A stretch of DNA of 64,000 nt from Pisolithus tinctorius (Eukaryota > Basidiomycota > Agaricomycetes > Boletales > Pisolithaceae), in NCBI GenBank assembly GCA_024663395.1, contig JANFAH010000006.1, forward strand, positions 248,001 through 312,000. Reading direction: 5' to 3'. Below the pieces are notes generated by a model, which was given only the letters and a program-made list of their open reading frames with translations, searched no databases and was not told where the DNA came from. A program made the translations under genes and the position numbers. Positions 44,263-54,542 of this stretch are shown in pieces; position 1 is the first letter of the stretch; each line of letters begins with the position of its first letter.

Positions 44263-45207
44263 TGAAGTTTCAAAGGGCGATGTATCATCGAGCAGCTAGT
44301 GAGGGGAGATGCTGTCCCCATGTTGGATATTGTGCAGAGACATCATGGCCATGCTTCATTTTATTTGGAAGACATCACAGATGAATGGGATGTGTTGGAT
44401 ATATTGAACAAATCAGGTGTTACATATATTGTACAGAATGCCTTACTATGGCACAGTGCGAAAGACCCCTCCATCTACTTCAAGGGTTATGTCGAAGGCA
44501 CCCGAGCCGTCATCGACACAGCCATTGCAGCCGGTGTCCATAAGCTCGTCTACACGAGTTCTGCAGGCATCATATTTGACAGCACTGATGTCGTGAATGT
44601 TGACAAACGAGTGCCCTATCTGGAGAAGCTGTTCGATGTGTATAATGATTCCAAAGCCCAGGGAGAGAAGATCGTGCTAGAGGCAAATGGAAAGGATGGG
44701 CTGTTGACCATCGCATTATGCCCTGCAGGGGTGTTCGGGCCCAGAGGCCACCAGATAGGTGGCAGCAGAGGTCTGTTTGATTGTACCTATGACGGGAACA
44801 TCACATGCACAATCCTACTTGCAGGGGGTGGACTCGTTCCTCCTCCCTCTTACTCCCCTACCACATTGAGCAAACCCAGACTAGACCCCGAGGGTGCGAC
44901 AGCGAAGCTCAATGAATCTCTACACCGTGTTCTCCCTCCCATATGTGCCACAACCGAATATCACTGCTCAATGTGGACACTCGGTCCCTATGTCACACCA
45001 CCACCCAACACTGAATCCATCCTATCTGTGCACAACACCCCATTTGATCCACATGAACCTACAGGCTTCATTGTCTGTTCTCGAGCCGATGAGCAAGTGT
45101 CCTTCGTCACAAGTGGAGAACAGATATATATCTTAGAAGCTACAGAACTATTTGATGAGTGCGAGCAATGGCTGTCAAGCCCAAAGATACAAGATACATA
45201 CACATGA
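44263..45207 (+). CDS. ERG26: ERG26-like (sterol-4-alpha-carboxylate 3-dehydrogenase) segment fused to unknown sequence
   Basis: From 44263, SFKGRCIIEQLV then RGDAVPMLDIVQRHHG, DPSIYFKGYVEGTRAVIDTA, HKLVYTSSAGIIFDSTDVVN and DVYNDSKAQGEKIVLEANGK to PAGVFGPRGHQ at 44757. This is the N-terminal half of the short-chain dehydrogenase of ergosterol C4 demethylation. The catalytic YxxxK (YNDSK, near 44641) and TSS are kept; the glycine-rich NAD loop is missing. No intron interrupts about 165 codons. Residues after 44757 (to TGA 45205-45207) are unrelated to ERG26 as far as I can see but stay open: a 302-codon fusion from a GTG at 44299, with no strong ATG. Catalytic activity is unlikely. Confidence 0.7.
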
Positions 45208-45841
45208 CTGCGGAAGGTGATAGGAGTACAAGTGATGGTATCATGGGTCGTGGTTAAGCGATGGTCATTTGAAGCAACAGAGGAATCTCGATGGAGGAGA
45301 GGCATAGGGGATTCGCACACTGAGCTCAACAGCTCAGGTTTCCATTTTGATCTTAGAGTGTTTTGCTTACATCCCTGTTATTCTAGGGAAGACGGATGTC
45401 CACGACAAACTGCAATCGAAATACAAGAGTCTACAACAGACTTCGAGCAAAGTACCTATGGGCATACTGAAGGACAAGAACAATGAAGCCTGTTAGAACT
45501 ACGACATCGACCGTTGAAGGTACAAGGGAACAGATCACACTGGATGAGCACAGCAGCTCGACATTTCATTTTTGTCTCAGGAAGTTTTACTTACATCTCC
45601 ATTATTCTAGGGGAAACGTATACCTATGACAAGGAACATCCAGGGTTCCAGCGAATGTGACACGTGTGGCTACAATGACCTACAAAGAGAAGCAGGAGAC
45701 CGCAAAGGCAAAACGGTGCAATGTGGTGCAAGGATTTTACTATGAGTGGGGTGAAGGGAAAAGACAACATGAGAAGGGAATGTATAGGAACGAAGAACCA
45801 GTTTGATCAGCTGCTCGACATGCACAACGAAGTCTGGATGG
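45208..45841 (+). repeat. Intron-cassette array, units 9-10
   Basis: Cassette 45338-45386 (GTTTCCATTTTG..TTGCTTAC..TTCTAG) is intact. A second near 45563-45610 keeps TTACTTACA..TATTCTAG but has lost its GT donor (GACATTTC). Spacer blocks resemble those of 42510-44262. The array therefore flanks the ERG26 segment on both sides. Confidence 0.7.
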
Positions 45842-47689
45842 TGTCACACACCAAAGGTGTTGTGGACATGGTTACAGCTGACTCTGCCTAACTCATCAAC
45901 GAGTTGTGCACAATGCCCAAGCATGCAGATGAAGACTAAAGGCCTCATGCATAGAAAGACTGTCAGACATTAACAGTCATCCTTTGCACAAGAATGAGTT
46001 GTCAGTGCTAAAGAGAAAAGAGGAAGTGAGTTAAGTGCACATTAAAGGTTTTTAGCGCCCGTGTATGGCATTCCGGTTTTCGTCATATCTCCACCATTTC
46101 CAAAGATATCGACTCCGTTCCCACACTCGCTTAAAGTGCTCAGCCCCACGATTCTTCCTTCCAAATTTGGAGAGGATCCTCGCACCCTGCGCATTTCTAC
46201 AGCACTCCATCCATCAGATGCTCATTTTGCTAAGTCCATCAATCATGGCTGCCTCTTTGTCAATCATCTCACTTGTCTCATTTGCCAGAGACAGTGGCTA
46301 CATATATCTGCCAGGCATTCCCACCAGCTTCCATCCTGAAACCCCCTGGTTCATCCCGTCATTGTCAGCCCTGTCTCATCCCATGCAGCTTGGTCAGCAT
46401 GTTCTCCTTGTCAGTATGACTTCCAGAAGGATGTTCTTTGGTTGCCTCAGGTCTGTCACTCGGTTAGAAAGGTCTTATGTGGTCATTTCAGTCTCCCCAG
46501 TTGATGAAGCATATGGATCATTCCTCCCTGCTCCCTGCACCATCTTTGTTCCAATCTTGTCCATCATTCTTCCTACATTGCAACAGCTGCAGTATAATCT
46601 ACTGTCCTCCAGCCTCCCTGATCGCATTCATGATGAGTATGACATGCATCTTGCCTTCTTACTGCAAGATCCAGCAGAAGATGTCCCCCCTTCTCCTCCT
46701 CCTCCATCAGAGCCCCATTCATGAAGTTTTTGTTAACTTTGCTGAGAGGATGAAAGGGTGGGAGATGCGATTGCATATGCTCCCATTGCCCCATAGACCC
46801 CCAACACCCTAGTCCCCTTTGACACCTGACTCATGCCCTTCAATTCTGGAATTAATACTTCCCTATCTGGAAACACCATCCATCTGTCATGCTGTCTTTG
46901 GATCTAGAGATGTCTCCGCCGAGATCTAACTTGCATCGCCACCCCCTAATGTGATATCAGTGCACTTACTCAGTTTCTGGTTCTGTTTGACTCATTTTGT
47001 GATATTTTGACTATCCTTGACTCATTCATTGCCAATACTTACCAATCTTCTTTGCTTGCTTACTTTTCATTTCTCACTTACTCATCATGATTACTCAGTC
47101 CTTACTCATTACTTACCAGGTGTTTGTGCCTTGTTTGTCACAAGCTATGCTCCCCCCACAGTATATAAACCCCCATGTACTTAGCTACCAAAAAGCAATC
47201 AGAAGCAATCCAGCAGTCAGTTCAGCTCAGCTCAGCATATCTCATCATTGACAGTTGAGGCTCCACAAAGGGGTCTATCTGTCATCATTTGTATACTTGG
47301 TAGTTGAGGCTCATTCAGAAGAGTCTATCTGCCATCCTTCATCATCTGAAGCTTCCTCTTAGTCAGCAGTCTTAGTCATCCCCCCCACTCCTGCATAACT
47401 CATCATCAACTTGTGCAAGGAGCATATTCTATCAAAGTCCATTACCCCCAAGTACTTTCGGCTGAACACCTTCACTCTGTTCAGCATCCCCTCCTCAGTC
47501 ATCATCCATTCATCTACTCCTGTGTAACTCATCGACGACTTGCGCCAGGAGCACCTCTACTTGAAGTCTCCCCCACATTTAGGTTTCTCTGCACTCCAGG
47601 TTCTGCAGAGGCAAACCACCACTCACTCTTATTTGTCTTTTGTGTTGGATTTGTTTGGTTTTCACCAGCATTCCACACTTTGACTCACA
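45842..47689 (+). mobile_element. 1.85-kb TG..CA element, copy G (nested in the LTR element)
   Basis: Complete copy with flanks ATGG (45838-45841) and ACGG (47690-47693): one target copy kept its CG, the other decayed to TG. TATA box at 47161. It was inserted after the 9.57-kb element had acquired its array and captured segment. Confidence 0.85.
46245..46724 (+). CDS. 159-aa element-encoded protein (copy G)
   Basis: Intact full-length member of the element ORF family from the shared ATG (MAASLSIISLVSFARDSGYI) to the common stop. Frame and length equal to A, D and H. Function unknown. Confidence 0.5.
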   Translation: MAASLSIISLVSFARDSGYIYLPGIPTSFHPETPWFIPSLSALSHPMQLGQHVLLVSMTSRRMFFGCLRSVTRLERSYVVISVSPVDEAYGSFLPAPCTIFVPILSIILPTLQQLQYNLLSSSLPDRIHDEYDMHLAFLLQDPAEDVPPSPPPPSEPHS

Positions 47690-48230
47690 ACGGTTTAAGC
47701 CCCCATTGGGGGAAGGGTTGGACAATCTTGGGTGCTATACTCAGCAGCTCCAGTTTCTGCTTCGATTTGATATTGTCATACTTACAACCTTGCTACCCTA
47801 GGAAGTACATCCTTGGAGCAGAGGAGTCTAAGATATACAAGGAAGACGACATGCAGTCGCTGATATCTGAAGGAAAAGAAGATGGTGCGAGTTCATGAGC
47901 AGAGTGCAAAGACCAGGTGACGAAGCTCAGGAAGGAGAATTACGAAGTCCAAGTGCCCCATTTAGCTATAATTCAAACACTATCTACTGCGAGCTACAGG
48001 TACCTTAGCACGAAGGAAAAGGTGGTCAATAGGGATGGTCGGCTTGAGGCCATCCAACTGCGAGGTGGAAGGCCGGCATTCGAGATCCAAAGAAGTCAGT
48101 GCCTGTACCCACTGGGGTCGAAAGCCTGTCTTCGAAGCAGGTTCAAGGGTCTACAGGGCTAAGGTGACAGGTTTTATTAGAGCTTGAACATATGCTACAT
48201 TGAAGTACTTGGTTTCTAGCAGTGAAAAAG
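47690..48230 (+). repeat. Intron-cassette array end (units 11-12) with a short ORF
   Basis: Cassettes 47753-47801 (GTTTCTGCTTCG..ATACTTAC..CCCTAG) and 48171-48219 (GTTTTATTAG..TTTCTAG). Between them an 81-codon frame (47917-48162; KLRKENYEVQVPHLAIIQTL, LEAIQLRGGRPAFEIQRSQ) may be another captured piece; I do not recognise it. Confidence 0.55.
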
Positions 48231-49124
48231 TAGTGAATGAAGATGGGTGACTTGAAGTCACTCAGCAACACTTAGAACAAGGGCTTCGGCCACCAGACAA
48301 AGTACTGCATGAAGTATGAGAAATCAAGGGTGCGTGTGCACAGTGAGTTGAGACTGTGAAAATAGGAAAGGGATGGGTGGACGGAGCGAAGGTCTCGGTG
48401 AGCGTATATATATAGTTTTTCTTTCATTTGAGTTTTGCTTCGAGCGACATCGTCCAACCGAGTCACAGTAGTCTTTGGGTGATTCTACTCACCCTGACAT
48501 GTAGTTTCAGTTTTCGTTCATTTTTTTTTATCGCTAGGTCGTCTTAAGGACGAGCAGGAGTCAAGAGTACATATGCAGTTAAGGATAGTAAATACACGAC
48601 TGAGTGAGAGTTTTTTTTAGGTACATATGTGACTTTGAACTGCCTCGTAAAGGGCAAATGTCTGCTGTACCAGCCACAGCACTGTGTCACACCACGTTAC
48701 TGCTAGCACTGAGACTGTGCCTCGAAGAGCAGTCTTTGACTTGCTCCACACTTGATTTATCACTCACTTGTTTGCTCGCCTGGAGTTATCTCTGTCATTG
48801 TTTGGTTTGAGGTTTGGGCCTTGAGGGGAGTGTTCGAGAGGCAGGGTGTGTGTTCAAGAGGCCAGGTGGCGCTTTGTAGGCAGAAAGGGTTGTGTTCGAG
48901 GGCGAAAGATTTTGAGGATGAAGAGGGTTGTTCAGCAAGGTCAGGAGTGTGTTTTGGGAAGGAAGGGGGTCATGTTCGAGTAGTGAGGAGGTTAGGGGCG
49001 AAGAGTTGTGTTCGAAGGGCATGAGGATATGCGGTGAGGTCAAGGGAAGCAGATGCAAGGATGAGGATGTTCGTGCGAGGAGGAGAGTGACTGAGGATGG
49101 TCGAATTCTAAACCACCCCTTGGA
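48231..49124 (+). other. 3' leader region of the 9.57-kb element, G/A-rich
   Basis: No gene. About 48800-49100 is strongly purine-rich on the plus strand (GAGGGTTGTTCAGCAAGG, GGAAGGAAGGGGG). No classical polypurine tract adjoins the 3' LTR; the bases before it read ACCACCCCTTGGA. A TATATATATAG lies near 48405. Confidence 0.45.
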
Positions 49125-49583
49125 TGTAGGGAACGAGTTTGAGTTCCCTAGGAGAATCCGTCTTGGTCAGGAGTTTAGGGGTGGAAGGACTTGTTTTGTT
49201 TCTTGCTTTTGTTTTTGTGTTTGTACCCCTGGACTTGGTGGCAAGCAGCTGTGTTGCTGACTAAGCACATGTGCTGTGTTTGTGCGAGTTCAGTTTACCA
49301 AAAAACCAATCCATGTCACAGGCCCTCAGAGTAGGGTGATTTTGTCTCACATTTCAGCGAGTTTTCAAAGTTAGAATTATTACTTTGGGGAGTACCCAAA
49401 GGGCCAGGAGGACTGGCAAGAATTATAGGACAGACACAGCTAAGTATTCCTTTCTAGTTCGCATTTTTACATTTTTACTACACTTCCTTTCTCCAGCAAG
49501 AACCTCCCTCTTGGGTTGAGCACTATACTCGCCCATTACTGATATTTACTATTACTAGGTTTATCTTTTTACCTATTCCTACA
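49125..49583 (+). repeat. 3' LTR of the 9.57-kb element (459 bp)
   Basis: Same length and ends as the 5' LTR. Differences are confined to CpG-derived positions; the solo LTR at 37921 supports CG as the ancestral state at several of them. Confidence 0.95.
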
Positions 49584-50330
49584 GTGCGTTGGACAGGACG
49601 AGTAAACACATACCACTCATTGTATTATGAGAAGAAGTGGATAAGATGAGATAAATGTTAGCCAAATGGAAAATATCAGTGTGATGTTCAGGAGAGTAGA
49701 AATGGTAAAAGGACTTACCTCTTCTGCATCAATGTAGGCACCACTCCACTTTAGGACGGCTCTCTCTCTTTGATATAGTGATACAATCTACTACATACAG
49801 TATGTAGAGGAGGCACACAGGACAGGGATGACTCGCTCTTTTTGATAATAGTGATACGATCTACTATATAAAGTATGTAGAGGAGGCGCATTGGACAGGA
49901 TGAGTAAACACACACCACTCATTGTAATATGAGATGAAGCGGATAAGATGAGATAAAAGCTAGTCAAACAGAAAATATCAGCGTGATGTTCAGGAAAATA
50001 GAAATAGTAAAAAGACTTATCTCTTCTGCATCAATGTAGGCACCACTCTGCTTTAGGACGGCTCTTTGTCATTGTTATAGTGATATGATCTACTATATAA
50101 TGTATGTAGAGGAGGTGCATTGGACAGGACAAGTAAACACATACCACTCATTGTAATATGAGATGAAGCAGATAAGATGAGAAAAATGCTAGCCAACCAG
50201 AAAATATCAGTGAGATGTTCAGGAGAGTAGAAATGGTAAAAGGACTTATCTCTTCTGCATCAATGTAGGCATCACTCCACTTTAGGACGGTTCTCCCTCT
50301 TTGATAAGATCATGCACACCTCAGGAATAT
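49584..50330. repeat. Tandem repeat, about 230-300 bp period, three units
   Basis: Units start with GCGTTGGACAGGACGAGT near 49587, 49887 and 50117 and share the blocks ACCACTCATTGTAATATGAGA, AGAAAATATCAG and CTTCTGCATCAATGTAGGCA. They end in TGATAYGATCTACTATATA..TATGTAGAGGAGG. The first unit has an extra ~70-bp end duplication. Bases 39969-40008 are the left half of the unit into which the LTR element was inserted. The CTTA(C/T)CTCTTCTGCATC part could be a splice site of a host gene on the minus strand. Confidence 0.8.
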
Positions 50331-50959
50331 CAGTGAAATTCACAAGAACAGAAAAAGACATGAATACGTGGCGACCTCAGTGACATGAAGTCAACTGAAT
50401 CTGATCAGAAGCGACACAAAGTCAACTTCAAGACATTTGAGCGGCACAAAGCCAGCTCGGTGGGTAGACCTACAGGGTTTCGTAACGAAATCAATGGATG
50501 GCGGAAGGCAGTAGAGGGAACAGCAGAAGGGCCTCAGAGGTCGACAGAGACAAATGACAACACTGAAAAGTGGTGAGAATGGCAATGAGGCAGAGAACAG
50601 TGCCATGGACAGTGTGGACAGCGTCCTGTGACTTAGGTTATTTTCCCTTGGGAATTCTCCATCCACATGGCAATGACTTTCCCAATGGTGACCATGCACA
50701 CAACAACGACAAACAATTGAGTTCTTCCTTTGTTGTCCTTGCCGCCATTGCCGCCGCTCCTCAACATTCGTTCAATGGTGTTTCAGGTGTTGTTTATTTG
50801 TTATTACTTGAACTTCACTTTGACAATTATGTTTTTTAGGTCCTATTTCCACACTACCACTCCGATTTCCCTCTGAGTTGGCTTTGTGCCACTTGCTATA
50901 CTGAAGCTAACTTCATGTTGCTTCAATCTGCACTCTGTTGACTTTGTGTCACTGAGGTT
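50331..50959. other. Unassigned region
   Basis: Weak frames on both strands (50385-50576 +, 50391-50699 -). GACACAAAGTCAACTTCAAG-like phrases recur locally. No motif recognised. Confidence 0.3.
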
Positions 50960-52319
50960 GTGGATTCCCAATTGTTAGTGTGGTTCAATGCCTCAAGGAC
51001 CTGTTTCATACTCACATTGGTGCATGCTTTTGTGGTTATATTTCATTTCTTGACCCTTTCTCCTCACTGGCTCTACTTTGACCTTGAAGATTCCCTCAAG
51101 CATCCTCTATGGCATCCGGCCCAGTCTCTTTCAAACTGTACCTTTGGCCCCAGGATGGTATGTGCTACTTTTTTTTTTTTTCTGGGCTAACTTACATCCA
51201 CAGCTACAATTACTTTGCTCGATGTGCGAGCAGTTGCATGCAAGGAGAACTGGGTGATCACATCGCCTAACATGGATTTTGTCAAAGAACCATATATTTT
51301 TGAGGAGGAAGAACTTTGTTGCCGTGCTGACAGTCGTCTCGGGGTAGTTGACTGCTTTCAATGGCCACAGACACACGAGAAACAATATGAGTATTTGATC
51401 TGCATCCCTCAAAAGCACTCCATCCCCACCCTCCAGATTGCATAGTATGATCCAACTCCCAGTGACTTTGTTGTTCCAACCAGCTCCCGGTTCGCAGTGG
51501 GCACACTTCAGAGCACGAAAGTTGTGGCATTCAAAGAGGCACTTCAAAGTTTGTGCAGCCGCCACCACACCCTTCAAGATCGACCTGTTGGTCAAGATGC
51601 TCTGCACACTCTGATGCATTTGGCTCGACACGAGGTCATGCATCTTCGACAACATCCCCTACTTTTCTGAGACCTTGTCATGTTCATTGTGCAGCTTCAG
51701 CGTAAAATACTTGACATCTATGCATTACTTGAGTATATTGAATATGTCTACCTGCTTCTCCTAAACCCTCCATCACACCCTCTGCAAGCCAACTCCACAT
51801 GGATGGGTTGCTTTGTTAGGGCCACCAAAGTATGCAAAGCTCTGTATTTTGCAGGGGTGCCCATCTGGCTCATTCATAGCAAAGAATATATTCCCCCGAC
51901 TATGAACATTGTATGCTCGGTATGATTAACATACCCTGACGGTATTGTCAGGTCTATGTATATGGAGAACAGTGTGGTGAAGCCCTTCCCTTCCATCTGG
52001 CAAGGTCCAAGCAACGCCCTCTGTCAATACCATACTCACTGTGGCTATGAAGGTACCCTCGCTGATGCACCTGAGCGCCTACCCATATCATATCCTTCCT
52101 CATCGCACCCATCCTCTAGTAGTGGGAGACAGCCTGCTACAAGACAATCCAGAACTGCGAGGGACAGAGCCTCTGCAGGCCCTTCTCAAGGTATGTAATT
52201 CTCAGGTCTCCCTTTCCTTGTTTTTGACCACCCTGCAGCATCGTCATCAGCAGGTGGAGAGTCAAAATGGGAGGAACCTAACCTGCCAGATATTCCAAAA
52301 CCCCATAGCGTGTTTGCGG
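50960..52319 (+). pseudogene. Decayed multicopy hypothetical gene, cut by an LTR
   Basis: Plus-strand pieces: LSPHWLYFDLEDSLKHPLWH, NWVITSPNMDFVKEPYIFEE, YDPTPSDFVVPTSSRFAVGT, MHLARHEVMHLRQHPLLF then a stop, RKILDIYALLEYIEYVYLLL, WMGCFVRATKVCKALYFAGV and PIWLIHSKEYIPPTMNIV. Next come a stop, TYPDGIVRSMYMENSVVKPF and a Ser/Arg-rich tail. An intron with GTATGTAATT..CCCTGCAG near 52193-52240 leads to KWEEPNLPDIPKPHSVFA, where the LTR at 52320 begins. The RxHPLPFRDL..WMGCFxxDTKVC..AGVPVWLIR layout is a hypothetical family I recall as repeated in basidiomycete genomes. At least two in-frame stops. Role unknown. Confidence 0.6.
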
Positions 52320-52974
52320 TGTGAGGAATCTGCATTCCCTGGACGCGTAAGCCCCTATCATTAACTGTTCTGTGACTACTGTTATGTCCGCTCCCCTCTC
52401 GCATTCACCATTGTTCATGTGCCACCTTCCCACACCCTCGCTCCCTCTTGTGCAATGCTATACCCACAGCCGCTGTGCTCCAGTTGTTGTTTTTCCTCGG
52501 ACTCTTTCTCTTATCATGGTCTCTATTCCTTTAGTGCTTGTAGTATACCCTCGGCCTCTGTTTTGGCCTGTCTCCTGTGTATGTGCTGTCGCGCGGCTTT
52601 CCTTTACTGTACCCTGTCTTACTTAGGTTCCAGGTTTGTCCGGACTATAAAGCCCTGTACTTAGGTACAGAATGATACCTTTTGGCACTCGGAAGGTCAC
52701 CACAAGTTTCTTTTCCACTTTGTCTACACTGCACGTCTCGCATTCTGCCACGCATGAACTACGTATACCGCTCGCACCACTCACATCGCCAGTACTACTC
52801 TGCAGACCACACCACACACATCATGAAACACTACCACTACGAAGTGCTGGGTCCCACCTTCTAGTCCCGACGGTCCAGAATCCCTTGGGATGAACAATTT
52901 GTTCCCTTCATTTTTTATTGTTGTTATCTAAGTCATCTAGCTCATATTATACAGCTACTTGGACTTTTCCTACA
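52320..52974 (+). mobile_element. 5' LTR of a 650-bp-family Ty3/gypsy element (655 bp)
   Basis: TGTGAGGAATCTGCATTCC to GACTTTTCCTACA; left flank GCGG fits the CpG-centred site rule. TATA-like GGACTATAAAGCCCTG near 52642. Followed by a PBS and the start of gag, so this is a 5' LTR rather than a solo LTR. It retains far more CpG than 21766-22409 and 25415-26994. Confidence 0.85.
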
Positions 52975-52976
52975 AC

Positions 52977-52994
52977 TGGAGCCCACTGCGAGGG
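52977..52994 (+). other. Primer-binding site candidate
   Basis: TGGAGCCCACTGCGAGGG starts two bases after the LTR and matches the PBS of the 9.57-kb element at 14 of the first 16 positions. Confidence 0.7.
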
Positions 52995-53006
52995 ATTCTG
53001 CTGTTG

Positions 53007-53536
53007 CTTCCAGAAGGTCACTCAGGCACACTGCCAAACACACCAAACTAGAAAATTTACGCCTGCACTTTCGCAATCTCAACCTGTCAGAAGACTCTGA
53101 CATTTTCTGCCCTGTTTCATCCATAACACCAGATCACGTGCAATTACCTGCCGACATTCCGTGGGTACTACCCGCAATCACTCCTCCTGATATCTCGGCA
53201 GATCAGATATCTGTCGCGTCGGATCACCTAGATCTCACTGCCCCTGATTCTCCTGGTGGCTTTATCCACTCGACTCCCTGAAGGCCCGAAACCCTGCCAT
53301 CACCTTTAACACCCGTCACATCATCTGATTCATCATCACCGATGCCCTCTTTTTCCCGTCTCTTTGACGCCTCCAAATCTATACCCAGACTCTCAGTTCC
53401 ATCCGCCACACTGCCGCAACCACTCACTCAGTTGCAGACCACCCATCAGCTAATTAGTAACCCACCAACACTTCCGCTAGCACTGGGGGCATTATCTAAT
53501 GGTTTAAGTCTAAACATAGTAAAACCATTGAATTAA
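53007..53536 (+). pseudogene. Gag N-terminal region of the 650-bp-LTR element (truncated)
   Basis: The frame SLRHTAKHTKLENLRLHFRN, LSEDSDIFCPVSSITPDH, ADIPWVLPAITPPDIS leads to a TGA at 53279-53281, then reopens with LPSPLTPVTSSDSSSPMPSF to 53536. Pro/Ser-rich sequence with a basic-helical start is common at the N-terminus of Ty3-like Gag. No ATG is evident near the PBS, and the element stops here with no pol. The TGA comes from CCC TGA AGG rather than an obvious CGA. Confidence 0.5.
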
Positions 53537-53996
53537 GCAGATACTATTTTCATGACATGTTCTTTGATAAAACATTGGTCCTCAATGGATAACATGCTCT
53601 GATGTAATGTCCTAGGTCAGAAAATTGGGTAGTATCATATAGGATGCTTTTCATAGGAACATCCAAAATGTTTATTCTCATGATTAGAGCATAAATCATT
53701 GTAGAAATACTCTCACTGCTTAGTCATATGTTCAAACCATGATTTTGAAACAAAACATTTGAAAGTTCTGGCCTTCAGAACATATTATACTACTCAAGCC
53801 AAAACATTAGGTAGAACACAGTATATTTTCCACCCTAAAAACATAAGTCAAACCAAAGGTCAATTCTGCCATTGGTGAAACAGCCAATTACTCATTATGA
53901 CAATGGTCAACTCTGCCATTGGTGGAATGGGCAGTTGCTCAATATGAGAATGGCTTAGTTTCAAATGTCCAATGGTCAAATGGTGCAATTGGTCCA
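53537..53996. other. AT-rich spacer with a short tandem duplication
   Basis: No gene. Two ~55-bp units around 53858-53965 share TCTGCCATTGGTGRAA and ATTA/AATATGASAATGG. Confidence 0.5.
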
Positions 53997-54028
53997 TTCA
54001 AATGAATGAATGAATGAATGAATGAATG
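53997..54028 (+). repeat. (ATGA)n microsatellite
   Basis: About seven ATGA units immediately before the 17-bp minisatellite. Confidence 0.9.
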
Positions 54029-54049
54029 GATCTACTGTGAGCACCATAC

Positions 54050-54420
54050 CTATGTTGGAGTTGCACCTATATCAGTTCTGCCTATGTTCGAGTTGCACTT
54101 ATGTCAGAGTTGTACTTGTGCTGGAGTTGTACTTATGCTGGAGTTGTACTTATGTCGGAGTTGTACTTCTGCTGGAGTTGTACGTATGTCGGAGTTGTAC
54201 TTATGTCGGAGCTGTACTTATGTCGGAGTTGTACTTCTGCTGGAGTTGTACGTATGTCGGAGTTGTACTTATGTCGGAGCTGTACGTATGTCGGAGTTGT
54301 ACTTATGTCGGAGCTGTACGTATGTCGGAGTTGTACATATGTCGGAGCTGTACATATGTCGGAGTTGTACATATGTCGGAGTTCTGCCTAGGTCGGAGTT
54401 GTACATATGTCGGAGTTGTT
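54050..54420 (+). repeat. Minisatellite, 17-bp period, about 20 copies
   Basis: Unit GTACTTATGTCGGAGTT with variants CTTCTGCTGGAGTT and CATATGTCGGAGCT. The period of 17 cycles through all frames, so three overlapping repeat ORFs (ELYLCRSCTYVGVV) appear. These are unlikely to be genes. CpG is retained (GTCGGA), unlike the transposons. Confidence 0.9.
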
Positions 54421-54542
54421 CCTGTGGGACACGACAGATGGGAGTGGCTCAGCAGAATGCCCGTCGTTGAATACAACTGAACCTGAACTGGTGACAGTAA
54501 GGGACTCACAGACGAGCAGGGAGAAGGGAAGAAACACAGAGA

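Larger units (their letters stand above)
40009..49583 (+). mobile_element. 9.57-kb LTR retroelement without pol, carrying captured host sequence and an intron-like array
   Basis: Bounded by two 459-bp direct LTRs (TGTAGGGAACGAG..CTATTCCTACA). Flanks GCAC (40005-40008) and GTGC (49584-49587) derive from GCGC, the sequence still present in the flanking tandem repeat (GAGGCGCATTGG). Internal order: PBS, gag, a 201-codon ORF, an intron-cassette array, an ERG26-like fusion ORF, more array, nested element copy G, array end with a short ORF, a G/A-rich region, 3' LTR. No reverse transcriptase, RNase H or integrase motif is visible in any frame, so movement would need enzymes supplied in trans. Length without copy G is about 7.7 kb. 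Confidence 0.85.

Noticed and set aside
48795..49260. Overlapping ORFs in the purine-rich region before the 3' LTR (both strands)
   Set aside because: Low-complexity G/A sequence; the plus frame reads into the LTR, and no motif is present.
49584..50330. CRISPR-like array
   Set aside because: Units are 230-300 bp with similar whole-unit sequence, not short repeats with unique spacers; the DNA is eukaryotic.
54018..54480. Three overlapping Cys/Tyr-rich ORFs (ELYLCRSCTYVGVV)
   Set aside because: Produced by a 17-bp minisatellite that is open in all three plus frames; no non-repeat coding sequence.
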